From contig CAYXVU010000022.1 in assembly GCA_964468725.1 (NCBI GenBank), positions 1 through 40,513 on the forward strand: 40,513 nt of DNA, written 5' to 3'. Shown one piece after another: positions 16,954-25,482 of this stretch. Origin of the DNA: CAYXVU01 sp964468725. GTDB lineage: Bacteria; Acidobacteriota; Blastocatellia; UBA7656. The position numbers and the translations under genes were made by a program. Position 1 is the first letter of the stretch. Every line of letters starts with the position of its first letter. The notes beneath the pieces are model-generated. The model made no database searches, was not told where the DNA came from, and saw only the letters and a program-made list of their open reading frames with translations.

Positions 16954-17598
16954 ATGGCTGGTATGAAGATGGAGAGCGACACACGCAGCCGAAACGACAT
17001 CGCTCCTCAACTAGTTGAATTGGGGCGAGCCTTTTACGCGCGCGGCTGGGTGATGGGCACGAGCGGCAATTTTAGCGCCGTCATTTCGCCCGAACCGTTG
17101 CGATTGGCCATTACGGCAAGCGGTTTAGATAAAGGCAACCTCACGCCCGACAACATCCTCGCAGTCGGGGCGGACGGAGAGGTGATCGAAGGCGCAGGCA
17201 AACCCTCTGACGAAACGCTCTTGCATCTAGCCGTCATCCGCAAACGCCGCGCTGGAGCCGTACTGCATACCCATTCGGTGTGGAGTACCATCCTCTCGCA
17301 ACGCTTCGAAAAAGCTGAGGGACTCGGCATCGAAGGCTACGAGATGCTCAAAGGTCTCAACGGCATTCACACGCATCAGCATCGTGAGTGGTTGCCGATC
17401 ATTGAAAACGCACAAGATATGACGGGGCTGGCGCACAGGGTCGAAGCTGCGCTCGATCAACATCCGGCGGCGCATGCCTTCTTTTTGCGCGCTCATGGGA
17501 TGTACACGTGGGGGCGCGATCTTGCAGAGGCCAAACGCCATGTCGAAATTTTAGAATTCCTGTTGGAAGTGATTGGCCGAATGAATCTATCTTCATAG
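16954..17598 (+). CDS. mtnB: Methylthioribulose-1-phosphate dehydratase
   Basis: A 214-residue class II aldolase-fold, zinc-dependent dehydratase. It converts 5-methylthioribulose-1-phosphate to the diketo phosphate in methionine salvage. The metal ligands are seen as His105 and His107 in LHTHSVW and His181 in RAHGMYTWG. Catalytic-site residues are in GKPSDETLLHLAV, and GWVMGTSGNFSAV is the phosphate-binding start of the fold. Three possible ATGs lie in the first ten codons (16954, 16963, 16969), and none has a strong ribosome-binding site. mtnD and mtnC follow, so this is the first gene of the salvage cluster. Confidence 0.92.
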   Translation: MAGMKMESDTRSRNDIAPQLVELGRAFYARGWVMGTSGNFSAVISPEPLRLAITASGLDKGNLTPDNILAVGADGEVIEGAGKPSDETLLHLAVIRKRRAGAVLHTHSVWSTILSQRFEKAEGLGIEGYEMLKGLNGIHTHQHREWLPIIENAQDMTGLAHRVEAALDQHPAAHAFFLRAHGMYTWGRDLAEAKRHVEILEFLLEVIGRMNLSS

Positions 17599-17683
17599 CC
17601 CGAAACGTTTGCATTACACTGGCAGAAGGCTTGCCCCATTCATCTCGAACCCGGAAAGCGGAGGAGTTCATAAAGGAGCGATT

Positions 17684-18244
17684 ATGGCGATTGTTACCAT
17701 TCCCGATGAAAATCGCACGTTGACCGATAGCGACGAAATCACCCGCTATCTGGCCGCCATCGGCATCACCTACGAGCGATGGGAGCGGCAACATCCTCTC
17801 CCATCGGGTACGCCTGCCGAAGAGATTCTCGCAGCCTATGCCGCCGAGATCGAAAGCCTCAAAGCGCGCGGCGGATATGTGACGGCGGATGTGATTGACG
17901 TAAATTCCGCTACACCGGGGTTGGATGCCATGCTCGCCAAATTCAATCGCGAACACTGGCACGATGAAGACGAAGTGCGCTTTATCATTCACGGTCACGG
18001 ACTCTTCCATATTCGCCCGCGCGACGGCGCGGTCATCGGCATCGAAGTCGTAGCTGGTGATTTGATCTCCGTGCCGCGCGGCACTTGGCACTGGTTCAAC
18101 CTCTGTGACGACCGGGAGATTCGCGCCATCCGTCTATTTCAAGACCCGGCAGGATGGGCGCCCAATTATACGGAGACCGGCGTTGACGAGCACTATCAGC
18201 CGCTCTGCTTCGGCTATACACACATTCCGCAAATCAACCGGTAG
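17684..18244 (+). CDS. mtnD: Acireductone dioxygenase
   Basis: A 186-residue cupin that oxidises acireductone. With Fe2+ it yields the methionine precursor 2-keto-4-methylthiobutyrate plus formate; with Ni2+ it yields methylthiopropionate, CO and formate. The metal ligands are His91, His93 and Glu97 in HWHDEDEVRF and a fourth His at about 136 in PRGTWHWFNL. The start at 17684 is fixed by AAAGGAG five bases upstream; the frame is open to 17609 but that part is not in the family. The two metal-dependent outcomes cannot be distinguished from sequence. It sits 85 bases after mtnB and 34 before a small membrane-protein gene. Confidence 0.93.
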   Translation: MAIVTIPDENRTLTDSDEITRYLAAIGITYERWERQHPLPSGTPAEEILAAYAAEIESLKARGGYVTADVIDVNSATPGLDAMLAKFNREHWHDEDEVRFIIHGHGLFHIRPRDGAVIGIEVVAGDLISVPRGTWHWFNLCDDREIRAIRLFQDPAGWAPNYTETGVDEHYQPLCFGYTHIPQINR

Positions 18245-18278
18245 CAGCGGTGACATCTATCACATTCGGAGGTTCACG

Positions 18279-18584
18279 ATGGCAACCGAGACAACGGCGA
18301 GAGGGCATCAGACAAAGCAAAGACAAGTGGATAGCGGCTCTCTACTTTTAGGAGTCAGCGGGTTACTCTTGCACTTGGCTTTGCTGGTTGCGCTGCGTTC
18401 ATGGTCTTTGCGGCTGCTCGCCTTCTTCATTCTTTTCGTCGGTGTGTGGATACCCTTTTGTCTCTTCAGCGCCCCTCGTCCGCGCTACCGGTGGGCTTTG
18501 CGTTGGTTCTTGATTATCACTCTCATCTGTCTGGGCGTTATCGTTATGGAGATTCTGTTCAGCGACTTTTGGACGAGTCAGTAA
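18279..18584 (+). CDS. Small three-helix membrane protein inside the mtn cluster
   Basis: A 101-residue protein I cannot assign to a family. After a hydrophilic N-terminus (about 30 residues, Thr/Gln-rich) there are three hydrophobic helices near residues 26-43 (LLLGVSGLLLHLALLVAL), 48-64 (LAFFILFVGVWIPFCLF) and 74-93 (FLIITLICLGVIVMEIL). The start is fixed by GGAGG six bases upstream of 18279; a longer open frame from 18105 overlaps mtnD and is rejected. It ends 9 bases before mtnC, so it is almost certainly in the same transcript. A role in salvage or transport is only suggested by position. Confidence 0.72.
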   Translation: MATETTARGHQTKQRQVDSGSLLLGVSGLLLHLALLVALRSWSLRLLAFFILFVGVWIPFCLFSAPRPRYRWALRWFLIITLICLGVIVMEILFSDFWTSQ

Positions 18585-18593
18585 TCACCTGCC

Positions 18594-19346
18594 ATGATGC
18601 ACCTCCCTCCTTCAACTTCTGCCGCTCGCGTGATCCTGCTTGATATTGAAGGTACGACCACACCCATCTCCTTTGTCTATGATGTGTTGTTTCCCTTCGC
18701 ACACAGGCAGGCGGCAAACTTTCTCACTCGTCATTTCGAACAACGCGAGGTGCAAGCCGACATTGCGGGCTTTCGCAACGAACATGCGAAAGATGTCGAG
18801 CAACATCGCAACCCGCCCATGCTTGAAGAACGAACTCGTGAAGCGGCGATTGCTGCGCTCACTGCCTATGTTCATTGGTTGATGGCGCACGACCGCAAAG
18901 TGACGCCCCTCAAATCGCTGCAAGGCAAGATTTGGGAAGAAGGCTATCGTGCAGGCGAATTGCAATCGCAACTCTTCGACGATGTACCGCGCGCCTTCGC
19001 TCGTTGGCAAGAACAAGGCAAAACTATTTGCATCTATTCATCGGGCAGTGTGCTGGCGCAACGGCTCCTATTCGCGCACACAACAGCGGGCGATTTGACC
19101 CTCTTCATCCGCAACTATTTCGACACACAGGTGGGCGCAAAGATCGAAGAGCAGAGTTACCTGCGAATAGCCGCAAAACTTGAACGCTTGCCATCAGAGA
19201 TTCTTTTTATCTCGGATGTCACAACGGAACTGACAGCCGCCCGCCGCGCGGGGCTGCAAACTTTGCTGGCAGTTCGTCCGGGCAATCGCCCGCAGTCCGA
19301 CGCGGCGGATTATCAGAGTATTCATTCTTTCGATGCCATCGAGTAA
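18594..19346 (+). CDS. mtnC: Enolase-phosphatase E1
   Basis: A 250-residue HAD-superfamily enzyme that enolises and dephosphorylates 2,3-diketo-5-methylthiopentyl-1-phosphate to acireductone, the MtnD substrate. HAD motif I is LLDIEGTTTPISFVYD with Asp17 and Glu19. Motif II is IYSSGSVLAQRLLF, and motif III/IV is EILFISDVTTELTAARRAG. KIWEEGYRAGEL is a typical cap segment. Two adjacent ATGs (18594, 18597) are possible starts. With mtnB and mtnD this makes a continuous path from methylthioribulose-phosphate to ketomethylthiobutyrate. Upstream enzymes (MtnA, MtnK or MtnP) are not in the window. Confidence 0.93.
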   Translation: MMHLPPSTSAARVILLDIEGTTTPISFVYDVLFPFAHRQAANFLTRHFEQREVQADIAGFRNEHAKDVEQHRNPPMLEERTREAAIAALTAYVHWLMAHDRKVTPLKSLQGKIWEEGYRAGELQSQLFDDVPRAFARWQEQGKTICIYSSGSVLAQRLLFAHTTAGDLTLFIRNYFDTQVGAKIEEQSYLRIAAKLERLPSEILFISDVTTELTAARRAGLQTLLAVRPGNRPQSDAADYQSIHSFDAIE

Positions 19347-19372
19347 GAGGGCATCGGTTGCACCCTTGCCTG

Positions 19373-20410
19373 CTAAGCCGGAGCGCCTTCCAATATCACA
19401 AAGAAGGATTCGGTCGGTACGATGCGCGTCAGTTTGAAGCCAGCCGCTTCGTAGAGCGCGCGATATTCGGCTTCTGTGCGCTCGCGTCCACCGGCCATCA
19501 CCAGCATGTTAAGGTCAATCCACTTGGTAAAGGGCGCTTGCTCGCCATCGGTAATCAGTTGCTCGATAACGATGAGTTTGCCATTGGGCTGGATGGCTCG
19601 GCGGCAGTTCTTTAAGATCGTGACGCACTGTTCATCATTCCAATCGTGAAGGATGAATTTTAACAGGTAGGCATCGCCGCCTTCGGTCACCGATGCAAAG
19701 AAATCGCCACTGACAACCTCGCAACGCTCTGCCATGCCTTCGCTATGAAGCCGCTCGTTGGCGCTCTCCATCGTGTGCGGCAGATCGAAGAGCACGCCTT
19801 GTATCGCCGGATGGCACTTCAAAATCGAGGTTAGCAAGCCGCCTTGCCCGCCGCCTATGTCTATCACCTTGCTGAACGAAGAAAAGTCATACGCAGCAGC
19901 CACTGCGGCATTGGTCATTTCGGTCAGTCCGGTCATAGATTGATTGAAGATCGCCGCGTCCTCCGGATGCTCGGCAAAATAGTGCCAAACCGATTTGCCG
20001 TAATGATGATTGAATGCAATCTCACCGGTTTTGATGCTGTGCAGCAAATTGCTCCAACCGGCATAGTGCTCGCTGCCCAGTTCGCTGATGGCAAAGTAGC
20101 GCAGCGTTCCCGGCGCATCACTAATCAAGGTCGCCGCTAGCGGCGTAAGGCCGAATCGTTTCTCTCCGGCTTCGGCAAAAAGGCCGACACTCGCCAGAGC
20201 GCGCAGCAACCGATAGAGTGAATCTGCATGCGTGTCGGTCGCTTCGGCCAGTTCTTCGACGCTGCGCGGATGATCTTTTACGAGGTCAGCGATGCCGAGT
20301 TTGGCTGCAATATAGAGGGCGCGCGATACCCAAAAACCGGCGATCAATTGCATCATGACAGCCTGTGGTGTCGCGTCTTGCGCGGACGCAAGCTGAGTCT
20401 GTTCTGCCAT
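19373..20410 (-). CDS. SAM-dependent O-methyltransferase (plant OMT / hydroxyneurosporene type)
   Basis: A 345-residue small-molecule methyltransferase. The N-terminal winged-helix dimerisation domain covers about 15-100 (FWVSRALYIAAKLGIADLV, HADSLYRLLRAL). The catalytic domain has the SAM motif VIDIGGGQGGLLTSIL and LKFILHDWNDEQCVTIL, whose His is the catalytic base in this class. It ends with GRERTEAEYRALYEAAGF. Relatives methylate phenolic or polyketide hydroxyls, and the real substrate is unknown. AAGGAGA lies six bases before the ATG. It converges with mtnC (26-base gap) and diverges from the CoA-ligase-like gene, which might be a partner but is on the other strand. Confidence 0.88.
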   Translation of the reverse strand: MAEQTQLASAQDATPQAVMMQLIAGFWVSRALYIAAKLGIADLVKDHPRSVEELAEATDTHADSLYRLLRALASVGLFAEAGEKRFGLTPLAATLISDAPGTLRYFAISELGSEHYAGWSNLLHSIKTGEIAFNHHYGKSVWHYFAEHPEDAAIFNQSMTGLTEMTNAAVAAAYDFSSFSKVIDIGGGQGGLLTSILKCHPAIQGVLFDLPHTMESANERLHSEGMAERCEVVSGDFFASVTEGGDAYLLKFILHDWNDEQCVTILKNCRRAIQPNGKLIVIEQLITDGEQAPFTKWIDLNMLVMAGGRERTEAEYRALYEAAGFKLTRIVPTESFFVILEGAPA

Positions 20411-20457
20411 TTATTTCTCCTTACTTTCACAATTTACGATTGCATCTATTTCGTGTC

Positions 20458-20470
20458 CAATCTAACACGC
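20458..20470 (-). promoter_or_regulatory. Shared 13-base element with TAGATT -10, upstream of the O-methyltransferase
   Basis: The plus-strand string CAATCTAACACGC is identical to 9307-9319 and lies 48 bases before the methyltransferase ATG. On the minus strand it reads GCGTGTTAGATTG and supplies a TAGATT -10 hexamer. The -35 at 17 bases (TTTTCG) is weak, so the element may need an activator. Confidence 0.35.
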
Positions 20471-20552
20471 GAGAACCACTCCGAAAATGAATCAATCGCG
20501 GTTGAAGTATTACGGCCTAAAGCTTGTCACCAAACGTACGGCGGCGGATGGG

Positions 20553-20581
20553 TTGGATTTTCCGCAGGCATCGGTTAGATT
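20553..20581 (+). promoter_or_regulatory. Predicted promoter of the CoA-ligase-like gene
   Basis: TTGGAT (20553-20558), 17 bases, TAGATT (20576-20581), 39 bases before the ATG at 20621. It has the same -10 as the acyl-CoA dehydrogenase and ferredoxin promoters. Confidence 0.5.
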
Positions 20582-20620
20582 TTCGTCGCATCAGGGAGTC
20601 ATTATTCACAACCGAAGCCC

Positions 20621-21925
20621 ATGAATTTTTACGATCAACAAAGTGAAACGTTGGAAGCGGCGGCACTCAGATGCTGGCAAACCGAGCGGCTCTGCGCCTT
20701 GCTTGACGAAATCGAGACTAACGAGTTTTACCGAGAAAAAGCGCACGCGGCAAACCTGACTCTCTCATCCCTTCGGTCGCCAGACCGATTGCGCGCCCTA
20801 CCTTTTACAACCAAAACCGAATTGGTCGAAGAGCAAGCCCATCACCCGCCGTATGGCAGATTACTGACCTATCCGTTGGCCGAGTATCGCTACTGCCATC
20901 AAACCTCTGGCACGACCGGGCAGCCGTTGAAGTGGCTCGACACGCAGGCGAGTTGGCAGTGGTTCACACGCTGTTGGGGATATGTCTACAGCGCAGCGGG
21001 CGTGACGGCGGAAGACCGAGTCTTTTGCGCATTCTCTTTCGGCCCGTACATCAGCCATTGGACGGCGATCTCCGGCGTATGGCATCTCGGCGCGATGGCG
21101 CTGGCAGGCGGCGGCATGAATTCCGAACAACGATTGCAAGCTATCTTTGATCATCAAGCCACCGTCATCGTGTGCACGCCAACCTATGCCTTGCACCTCA
21201 TCGAAGTGGCGCGGGCGAAAGGTTTCGATTTGCACGATTCAGCGGTGCGCATCGGCATTCACGCGGGCGAACCGGGCGCGAGCCTGCCGAACGTCAAACG
21301 CGCCATCGAAGATGGCTGGGGGATGACGTGCTTCGATCACGCGGGCGCGACCGAAGTCGGCGCCTGGGCGTTCGACTGCACAGCGCAGTCGGGGGCGATT
21401 CATCTGAACGAAGCCGAATTCATCTTTGAGGTCATCAATCCGGCCAGCGGTGAAGCGGTCGCCGAAGGCGAGCGCGGCGAGTTAGTGATTACCAATCTCG
21501 GTCGCGCAGCGATGCCCGTGCTGCGTTATCGCACAGGCGATCTGGTTGAACTCACACGCGAGCCCTGCGCTTGCGGCAGAAGCTTTGCCCGCATCAGAGG
21601 TGGGGTACTCGGTCGCGCAGATGATATGTTGATCGTGCGCGGCGTGAATCTCTATCCGAGCGCTATTGATAATTTGTTGCGTTCGATTCGTTGGGTCATC
21701 GAGTATGAAGTGCAAGTGCGACGGGTCGGCGGAATGGATGATTTGTTGCTGCGCGTCGAAGCCCATCCGGCGCAGCCGTTTGCACAGGTCGAGCAGGCAA
21801 TTTATGAAGCCTTTCGCAATCAATTCAATGTGCGAGTGAGCATCGAACCGGCTGAGGAGGGCACGCTACCGCGTTATGAATTCAAAGCGCGCCGCTTCAA
21901 GAGAGAAGAAGCAACACGTGATTAG
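20621..21925 (+). CDS. Phenylacetate-CoA ligase-like adenylate-forming enzyme
   Basis: A 434-residue member of the PaaK/CapK branch of adenylate-forming enzymes, which activate a carboxylic acid as acyl-AMP and usually pass it to CoA. The P-loop is YCHQTSGTTGQPLKW. YRTGDLVELT is the adenylation motif, and the C-terminal lid has LGRADDMLIVRGVNLYPSAI. The Cys-containing PCACGRSF before the lid is common in PaaK proteins. Length matches the family (about 430). No other phenylacetate-degradation genes are nearby, so the substrate need not be phenylacetate. No clear Shine-Dalgarno precedes the ATG, but a good promoter does. Confidence 0.88.
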   Translation: MNFYDQQSETLEAAALRCWQTERLCALLDEIETNEFYREKAHAANLTLSSLRSPDRLRALPFTTKTELVEEQAHHPPYGRLLTYPLAEYRYCHQTSGTTGQPLKWLDTQASWQWFTRCWGYVYSAAGVTAEDRVFCAFSFGPYISHWTAISGVWHLGAMALAGGGMNSEQRLQAIFDHQATVIVCTPTYALHLIEVARAKGFDLHDSAVRIGIHAGEPGASLPNVKRAIEDGWGMTCFDHAGATEVGAWAFDCTAQSGAIHLNEAEFIFEVINPASGEAVAEGERGELVITNLGRAAMPVLRYRTGDLVELTREPCACGRSFARIRGGVLGRADDMLIVRGVNLYPSAIDNLLRSIRWVIEYEVQVRRVGGMDDLLLRVEAHPAQPFAQVEQAIYEAFRNQFNVRVSIEPAEEGTLPRYEFKARRFKREEATRD

Positions 21926-22041
21926 GGATGAGCGGCAAGCCGCGCAGGTTTGGCAAAGAAAATTCTTCTACCGATTTCTCTGATAAGTCCTATGGAACGA
22001 TGACAATCCTTTGCTCATCACTTGTCACTCGCCCCTCTCAT

Positions 22042-24474
22042 TCACGAGGCGCGTTTATCACTGGCGCGGCGATTGAACGCGCCCGCTTCATCAGAGACTT
22101 CGGTTTGAGCTTCCCTGATCTCCGGAAAGCTGCGTAACCAAACGGACGGCTCTTGATGGATGGCAGCGCGCACTCGCTCGCGGAGTCTGCGGATGAAGGC
22201 GCGACCGCCTTCGGCGTCGGCATCGGTGAGCAAGATGACGAAATCGTTACGCGGGTTCGAAGAGATGCGATCCGAATCGCGCACGGTTGCGCGCATTAGT
22301 TCTAACAACCGCTGCGCCAACAGGCTACCTTCCGATGTCATCATGGGCAAACGACAACCGACAATTGAAAGCGCCTGCCCGTTACGCAAGGCAGCTCGAA
22401 CTTTGGATTCGACTTCCGCAGAAAATCTATCGTAGGGCACCACCGGCTCGCTGGCGATAGGATGATTTGTGCGCGGTGTTTTCCGGCGTTCTGCCGGTAG
22501 CCTTTCACTTTGCGAGTTGAGAATCCACCCTTCTATGCCGCGATAGCGCGCGATCAATTGTCTGGCTTTCTGTTTGAGTTCTCGCAGGCTGAGCGGCCTC
22601 GACAAGTAGGCATCAGCCCCCAAATCGGAAGCGCGCAAGCGGTCTCCGACGCGCACATAATCCGCCGATGTAACGATGACCGGCAAGGCTAAACTCGCAC
22701 GGATGTGGGTGAGGATTTCGAAGCCGTCTATGACCGGCAGATCAAGGTCTAAAATCACCAGATCGGGATCGAAAGATAGGAGTTTACCGAGAGCGCTGAC
22801 GCCATCGTGAACCATCTCCACACAATAGTCGGATAAGGCCTGCGCCATCTGTGCACGTTCAGTCTGGTCGCTGTGAATCAGCAGGACTTTATAATCTTTC
22901 GTCTGCGGGTCGCGGTGATGCGGCGCGTTCTGTGGCTCGGTTGCCTGCGGAGCTTCCGCCGCAACATCAAGCCTCAGTTCTGTCGCCTCTTCATCAGAGG
23001 GGGCGGCCTCTAATAGATTCTCAAGGGTTCGAGCGGCAACATCGCCCGCAAGAACTTCTGCGACCGTTGCATCAGACGACACTTCTTCCGGCAGCGCGGC
23101 GGTTTGGGGTTGGTCAGCGGCTGCGCTCACGGAAGCCTGCGAGGTAAAGGTGTGTTCCCACCGATCAAGTAATCGTCGCATTGCCTCAGAAACCGCTTGC
23201 GGCTGATGGCCTCCTTCCGCTTCGCTCTCTGGCAATTCATCCAAAGGCGTGACGGTCGTTGTCGAATCAGCATCCTCAGAGTAGGTAACCAATGAAGGCT
23301 CGGCAGCAGATGTTTCGGCTCCCTCTCCGTCAAACAATTCGAGGAGCGAGTCTAGTTTTTGTTCGGCTTTTTGTTGGAGGGTAATCTCTACGGCCTGATC
23401 TTTTTCCTCTTGCGCCGCCGATGCTTCATACAAAGTATCGAAATCGAGATTCTTCGGATTGAGTTGCGCGGCAGCCAGCAAGTCTTCGATCTCTGATTCG
23501 CTCAGCAGGTCAAAGTCAAAGGGCGTTGGTTGGACTTGGGGCTGACGAGAGGGCGCAATCTCGACGGATTCGAGATGGGTTGTCCCGCCGGTTTCGACCT
23601 CCGAGGCATTGGCAGGCTGGGCGGACGACTCTTCACTGGCCGGTTCGGTTGTGCGGTTAGCAAGGTCGTTTGCCGCCTGTTGCGTCACTACTTCATCAAC
23701 CTTTGCAGCGGTTACAGGGGGCTGCGCGGTTCGAGGTGCTTGAGCCGACGGCTGGGTGTTAATTGGGGCAGCAATCGGAAGTTCGACGCTGGCGGGCTCA
23801 TCCTGAGTTTCAATAAAGAAAACGCCGCGCGTTGGGTCAACTTCAACCAGGTAAGGCGGCAGGCTAGTAGATTTTTCAAAGGTGAACAGCCGGTCTTCGC
23901 GGTTGCCCGTTTGCACGACCGAGAAGCGAAAAGATTCTTCCACCAGCGGGAGGAAGCTTTGAATCACCTCCGGGCTGGTGTTGTTGGCAACCATCAATAC
24001 GGTAGCTCCGAACGAACCAGCCCAAGCCGCAAACTCTGTGATTTGCATTTGGCGCTGGGCTTCGGCGCTCGTCACAAGCGGTGTGACCGGATCAAAGATG
24101 AGGCGTTGCGGGTGGGTCTCTCCCAGTAACCATTCCAGTTCGCGCAAGACCGGGATGAGTTCTTGCAGACCTGCGATCTGTTCAATGATGTCGTTCGAAT
24201 ACTCCAGAATAACCAGCCGTCCGCTGTAGACATCTTCGAGGCAATCGTACCCGAGCAAGGCGAAGCGGCGCACGGCATCTTCAGGCGAATAGCGAATCAC
24301 CATTGCCGCAGGTTCGCCTCGTTTCAAGCCTTCAATGACGAATTTGATGGCGAAGAGCGATTTACCGAGCGCGTCGCCACGTGTCAGGTAGAGTTTGCCG
24401 CTTTGCAATCCGCCGAGCAGCTTATCAATCGGCTCAAGGCCGCTGGGTATGAGGTTGTGGGGATTCGCTGTCAT
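22042..24474 (-). CDS. KaiC-like domain, long linker, receiver and degenerate GGDEF signalling protein
   Basis: An 810-residue cytoplasmic protein. Residues about 1-225 form a KaiC/RecA-like domain (LIPSGLEPIDKLLGGLQSGK). Its P-loop reads RGDALGKS, with Arg where the first Gly of GxxxxGKS belongs, so nucleotide use is uncertain. A 300-residue acidic Ala/Glu/Gln/Thr-rich linker follows (about 230-535). A receiver domain at about 540-650 has VILDLDLPVIDG with phosphoacceptor Asp576 and VTSADYV. The last 130 residues look like a GGDEF fold whose motif has become PRNDFVILL, hence probably catalytically dead. Such proteins are likely scaffolds or sensors in two-component signalling. No histidine kinase is nearby. 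It converges with the CoA-ligase-like gene. Confidence 0.82.
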   Translation of the reverse strand: MTANPHNLIPSGLEPIDKLLGGLQSGKLYLTRGDALGKSLFAIKFVIEGLKRGEPAAMVIRYSPEDAVRRFALLGYDCLEDVYSGRLVILEYSNDIIEQIAGLQELIPVLRELEWLLGETHPQRLIFDPVTPLVTSAEAQRQMQITEFAAWAGSFGATVLMVANNTSPEVIQSFLPLVEESFRFSVVQTGNREDRLFTFEKSTSLPPYLVEVDPTRGVFFIETQDEPASVELPIAAPINTQPSAQAPRTAQPPVTAAKVDEVVTQQAANDLANRTTEPASEESSAQPANASEVETGGTTHLESVEIAPSRQPQVQPTPFDFDLLSESEIEDLLAAAQLNPKNLDFDTLYEASAAQEEKDQAVEITLQQKAEQKLDSLLELFDGEGAETSAAEPSLVTYSEDADSTTTVTPLDELPESEAEGGHQPQAVSEAMRRLLDRWEHTFTSQASVSAAADQPQTAALPEEVSSDATVAEVLAGDVAARTLENLLEAAPSDEEATELRLDVAAEAPQATEPQNAPHHRDPQTKDYKVLLIHSDQTERAQMAQALSDYCVEMVHDGVSALGKLLSFDPDLVILDLDLPVIDGFEILTHIRASLALPVIVTSADYVRVGDRLRASDLGADAYLSRPLSLRELKQKARQLIARYRGIEGWILNSQSERLPAERRKTPRTNHPIASEPVVPYDRFSAEVESKVRAALRNGQALSIVGCRLPMMTSEGSLLAQRLLELMRATVRDSDRISSNPRNDFVILLTDADAEGGRAFIRRLRERVRAAIHQEPSVWLRSFPEIREAQTEVSDEAGAFNRRASDKRAS

Positions 24475-24707
24475 CTTCGTTATTCAGTCTCAAAGAGTGT
24501 ACAACGGCGCGAAATGAAAGGGCGCTAAAAGCAATCAGCATAGGATTGTGCGCGCCGATGGTCAACCGAAGTTATGAGGCCGTTTTGATTCTCTCTCACC
24601 CAAAGGGGGGAACACTCCTTGCTTTTTAATGACTACGAGACCCTCTCGCTTGCTTGAAATGCGTAATAGCGAAAATTTACCAGTTTCATCAGCCTTCGCC
24701 GGGCGCG

Positions 24708-24736
24708 TTGAAAGAAAGGGGCGGGCGATTTATGCT
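24708..24736 (+). promoter_or_regulatory. Predicted promoter of the HD hydrolase gene
   Basis: TTGAAA (24708-24713), 17 bases, TATGCT (24731-24736). This is the closest match to the consensus in the window. A transcript would begin about 24742-24744, leaving two to four bases before the ATG at 24746, so the mRNA would be effectively leaderless. Confidence 0.55.
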
Positions 24737-24745
24737 TTTCGCACT

Positions 24746-25327
24746 ATGCCAACACGAGAAGAGGCTTGGGAATTGCTCTGCCGGTACACGCAAAGCGATT
24801 CATTACGCAAACACGCACTCGCTGTCGAAGAAGTGATGCGCGCTTATGCGCGGCGATTCGACGAAGATGAAGAGTTGTGGGGATTGATTGGGATGCTGCA
24901 CGATTTCGATTACGAAATGTACCCAACCGCGCCGGATCACCCGCTGAAAGGTTCTGAGATTCTGCGCGAACAGGGTTACAGCGAAGCTATTCGTCACGCC
25001 ATTTTGGGTCATACGAATTACACAGGCGTAGCACGCGACACACGCGTGGCGCGGGCGCTTTATGCCTGCGATGAACTAACCGGCTTTATCATTGCTTGCG
25101 CCCTAGTGCGACCCAGCGGCATCTGGGATTTAGAGGCGAAATCGGTGCGCAAGAAGCTTAAAGACAAAGCCTTTGCTCGTACTGTCAACCGTGACGAAGT
25201 CTACGAAGGCGCGACGGAATTCGAAGTCGATCTCAACGAACATATTGATTTTCTGATCGGTGCGTTGCGTGAGGTTGCAGAGAAGGTCGGGCTAAAGAGT
25301 CGGGCAGGGCTAGGCAGCGCGCCGTGA
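24746..25327 (+). CDS. HD-domain metal-dependent hydrolase
   Basis: A 193-residue single-domain HD hydrolase. The ligand series is visible as His in SLRKHALAVEEVM, His-Asp in GMLHDFDYE, His in AILGHTNYTG and Asp in YACDELTGF, so metal binding should be intact. Relatives are phosphohydrolases of unknown substrate, often annotated from the HDIG family. The frame is open to 24629, but the first 39 codons cover a strong promoter-like element. The ATG at 24746 begins MPTREEAWELL, a typical family start. There is no Shine-Dalgarno, fitting leaderless expression. The spacer at 24475-24707 upstream contains nothing else recognised. Confidence 0.82.
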   Translation: MPTREEAWELLCRYTQSDSLRKHALAVEEVMRAYARRFDEDEELWGLIGMLHDFDYEMYPTAPDHPLKGSEILREQGYSEAIRHAILGHTNYTGVARDTRVARALYACDELTGFIIACALVRPSGIWDLEAKSVRKKLKDKAFARTVNRDEVYEGATEFEVDLNEHIDFLIGALREVAEKVGLKSRAGLGSAP

Positions 25328-25390
25328 TCGCCTCGGTCGCGGCGCATCAGCCTTGGCGCAATTCTCTTTGGCAAAAAGAAAGGCCGCCGG

Positions 25391-25434
25391 TTGAGCAACA
25401 GCCTGTGACTGGGCGGTCTGAGACTGCTGCTCAA
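25391..25434. repeat. Inverted repeat after the HD hydrolase gene
   Basis: TTGAGCAACAG (25391-25401) and CTGCTGCTCAA (25424-25434) are complementary at 10 of 11 positions around a 22-base loop. It lies between convergent genes, so it may slow or end transcription, but there is no T tract. Confidence 0.35.
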
Positions 25435-25482
25435 CAACGGGGCTGGCAAAGAAATTGGCTATGGACAACTGCGTGCGTCGCG

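Noticed and set aside
17592..17620. Promoter-like TTCATA-N17-TACACT before mtnD
   Set aside because: The -35 is weak and the -35 overlaps the mtnB stop region; an operon from mtnB is simpler.
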